Of a stretch of 5,378 nucleotides of DNA, positions 5,367 through 5,378 are shown piece after piece (positions within the stretch are counted from its first letter, which is position 1; the number at the start of each line of letters is the position of its first letter). The notes under the pieces were generated by a model. The model worked only from the letters and a program-made list of their open reading frames with translations. It did not search any database and had not been told where the DNA came from. The stretch spans positions 1 through 5,378 of the forward strand of contig DATFYI010000203.1 in assembly GCA_035315125.1 (NCBI GenBank), given 5' to 3'. The translations under genes and the position numbers were made by a program. This DNA comes from DATFYI01 sp035315125 (lineage in GTDB: Bacteria; Chloroflexota; Anaerolineae; Anaerolineales; Anaerolineaceae).

Positions 5367-5378
5367 TCTTTTTTCAAA

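Larger units (their letters stand above)
4191..5378 (-). mobile_element. Insertion sequence, left end present, right end off window
   Basis: The segment holds a frameshifted DDE transposase (5312 to 4269) with short non-coding flanks, the usual organisation of an insertion sequence. The left limit is placed at the GGTGTCTGTCCC sequence at 4191, just beyond the repressor promoter. This is a judgement, because the matching inverted repeat would lie past 5378 and no target-site duplication can be checked. The transposase faces the same way as the sugar operon, so its transcription could read into the repressor gene. The family is not assigned: the zinc ribbon followed by a DDE core with an RGYK-type tail recalls ISL3-like elements. 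Confidence 0.7.

Noticed and set aside
5177..5377. Minus-strand open frame of 66 codons with a TTG start at the window edge
   Set aside because: It overlaps the zinc-ribbon part of the transposase in another frame and shows no recognisable motif.
1..5378. CRISPR arrays, tRNA or rRNA genes, retrons, toxin-antitoxin or defence genes
   Set aside because: No regularly spaced repeats, cloverleaf sequences, rRNA motifs or defence-type domains were seen on either strand. The window is explained by a sugar operon and an insertion sequence.

Overview
The window holds most of a small bacterial carbohydrate-catabolism operon, all read on the minus strand, followed on its upstream side by a damaged insertion sequence. 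The organism is a bacterium with ordinary sigma70-type promoters and strong AGGAGG-type ribosome binding sites. Its GC content is moderate and uneven. A Chloroflexota or Bacillota host would fit the gene types, but nothing here settles the phylum.

Layout in the direction of transcription (high to low coordinates). From about 4191 to the right edge lies an insertion sequence whose zinc-ribbon DDE transposase (5312 to 4269) is broken by two frameshifts; its right end is outside the window. A clear promoter (TTGACT, 17 bases, TACAAT; 4148-4176) then drives a LacI-family repressor (4085 to 3036), with a LacI-type operator core AAACGTTT at 4122-4129 just downstream of the expected transcription start. 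After a 136-base gap with a weaker candidate promoter and a related operator-like element come four closely spaced genes: an RbsD-type sugar pyranase (2899 to 2504), a Gfo/Idh/MocA NAD(P)-dependent dehydrogenase (2470 to 1397), a hydroxypyruvate-isomerase-like TIM-barrel protein (1309 to 521), and the first half of a thiamine-diphosphate-dependent E1 alpha subunit of the acetoin/pyruvate dehydrogenase type (496 to beyond the left edge).

A coherent inferred pathway is as follows. A sugar entering the cell is interconverted between ring forms by the RbsD-like protein and oxidised by the Gfo/Idh enzyme. The product is isomerised or epimerised by the TIM-barrel enzyme. A 2-oxo acid or acyloin-type product is then cleaved oxidatively by a dehydrogenase complex of which E1 alpha is the first subunit. 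The repressor would relieve repression when it binds the sugar. The sugar itself cannot be read from this sequence. No transporter or kinase, and no RNA gene or CRISPR array, is visible in the window. Every gap of 100 bases or more (2900-3035, 4086-4190) is described below.
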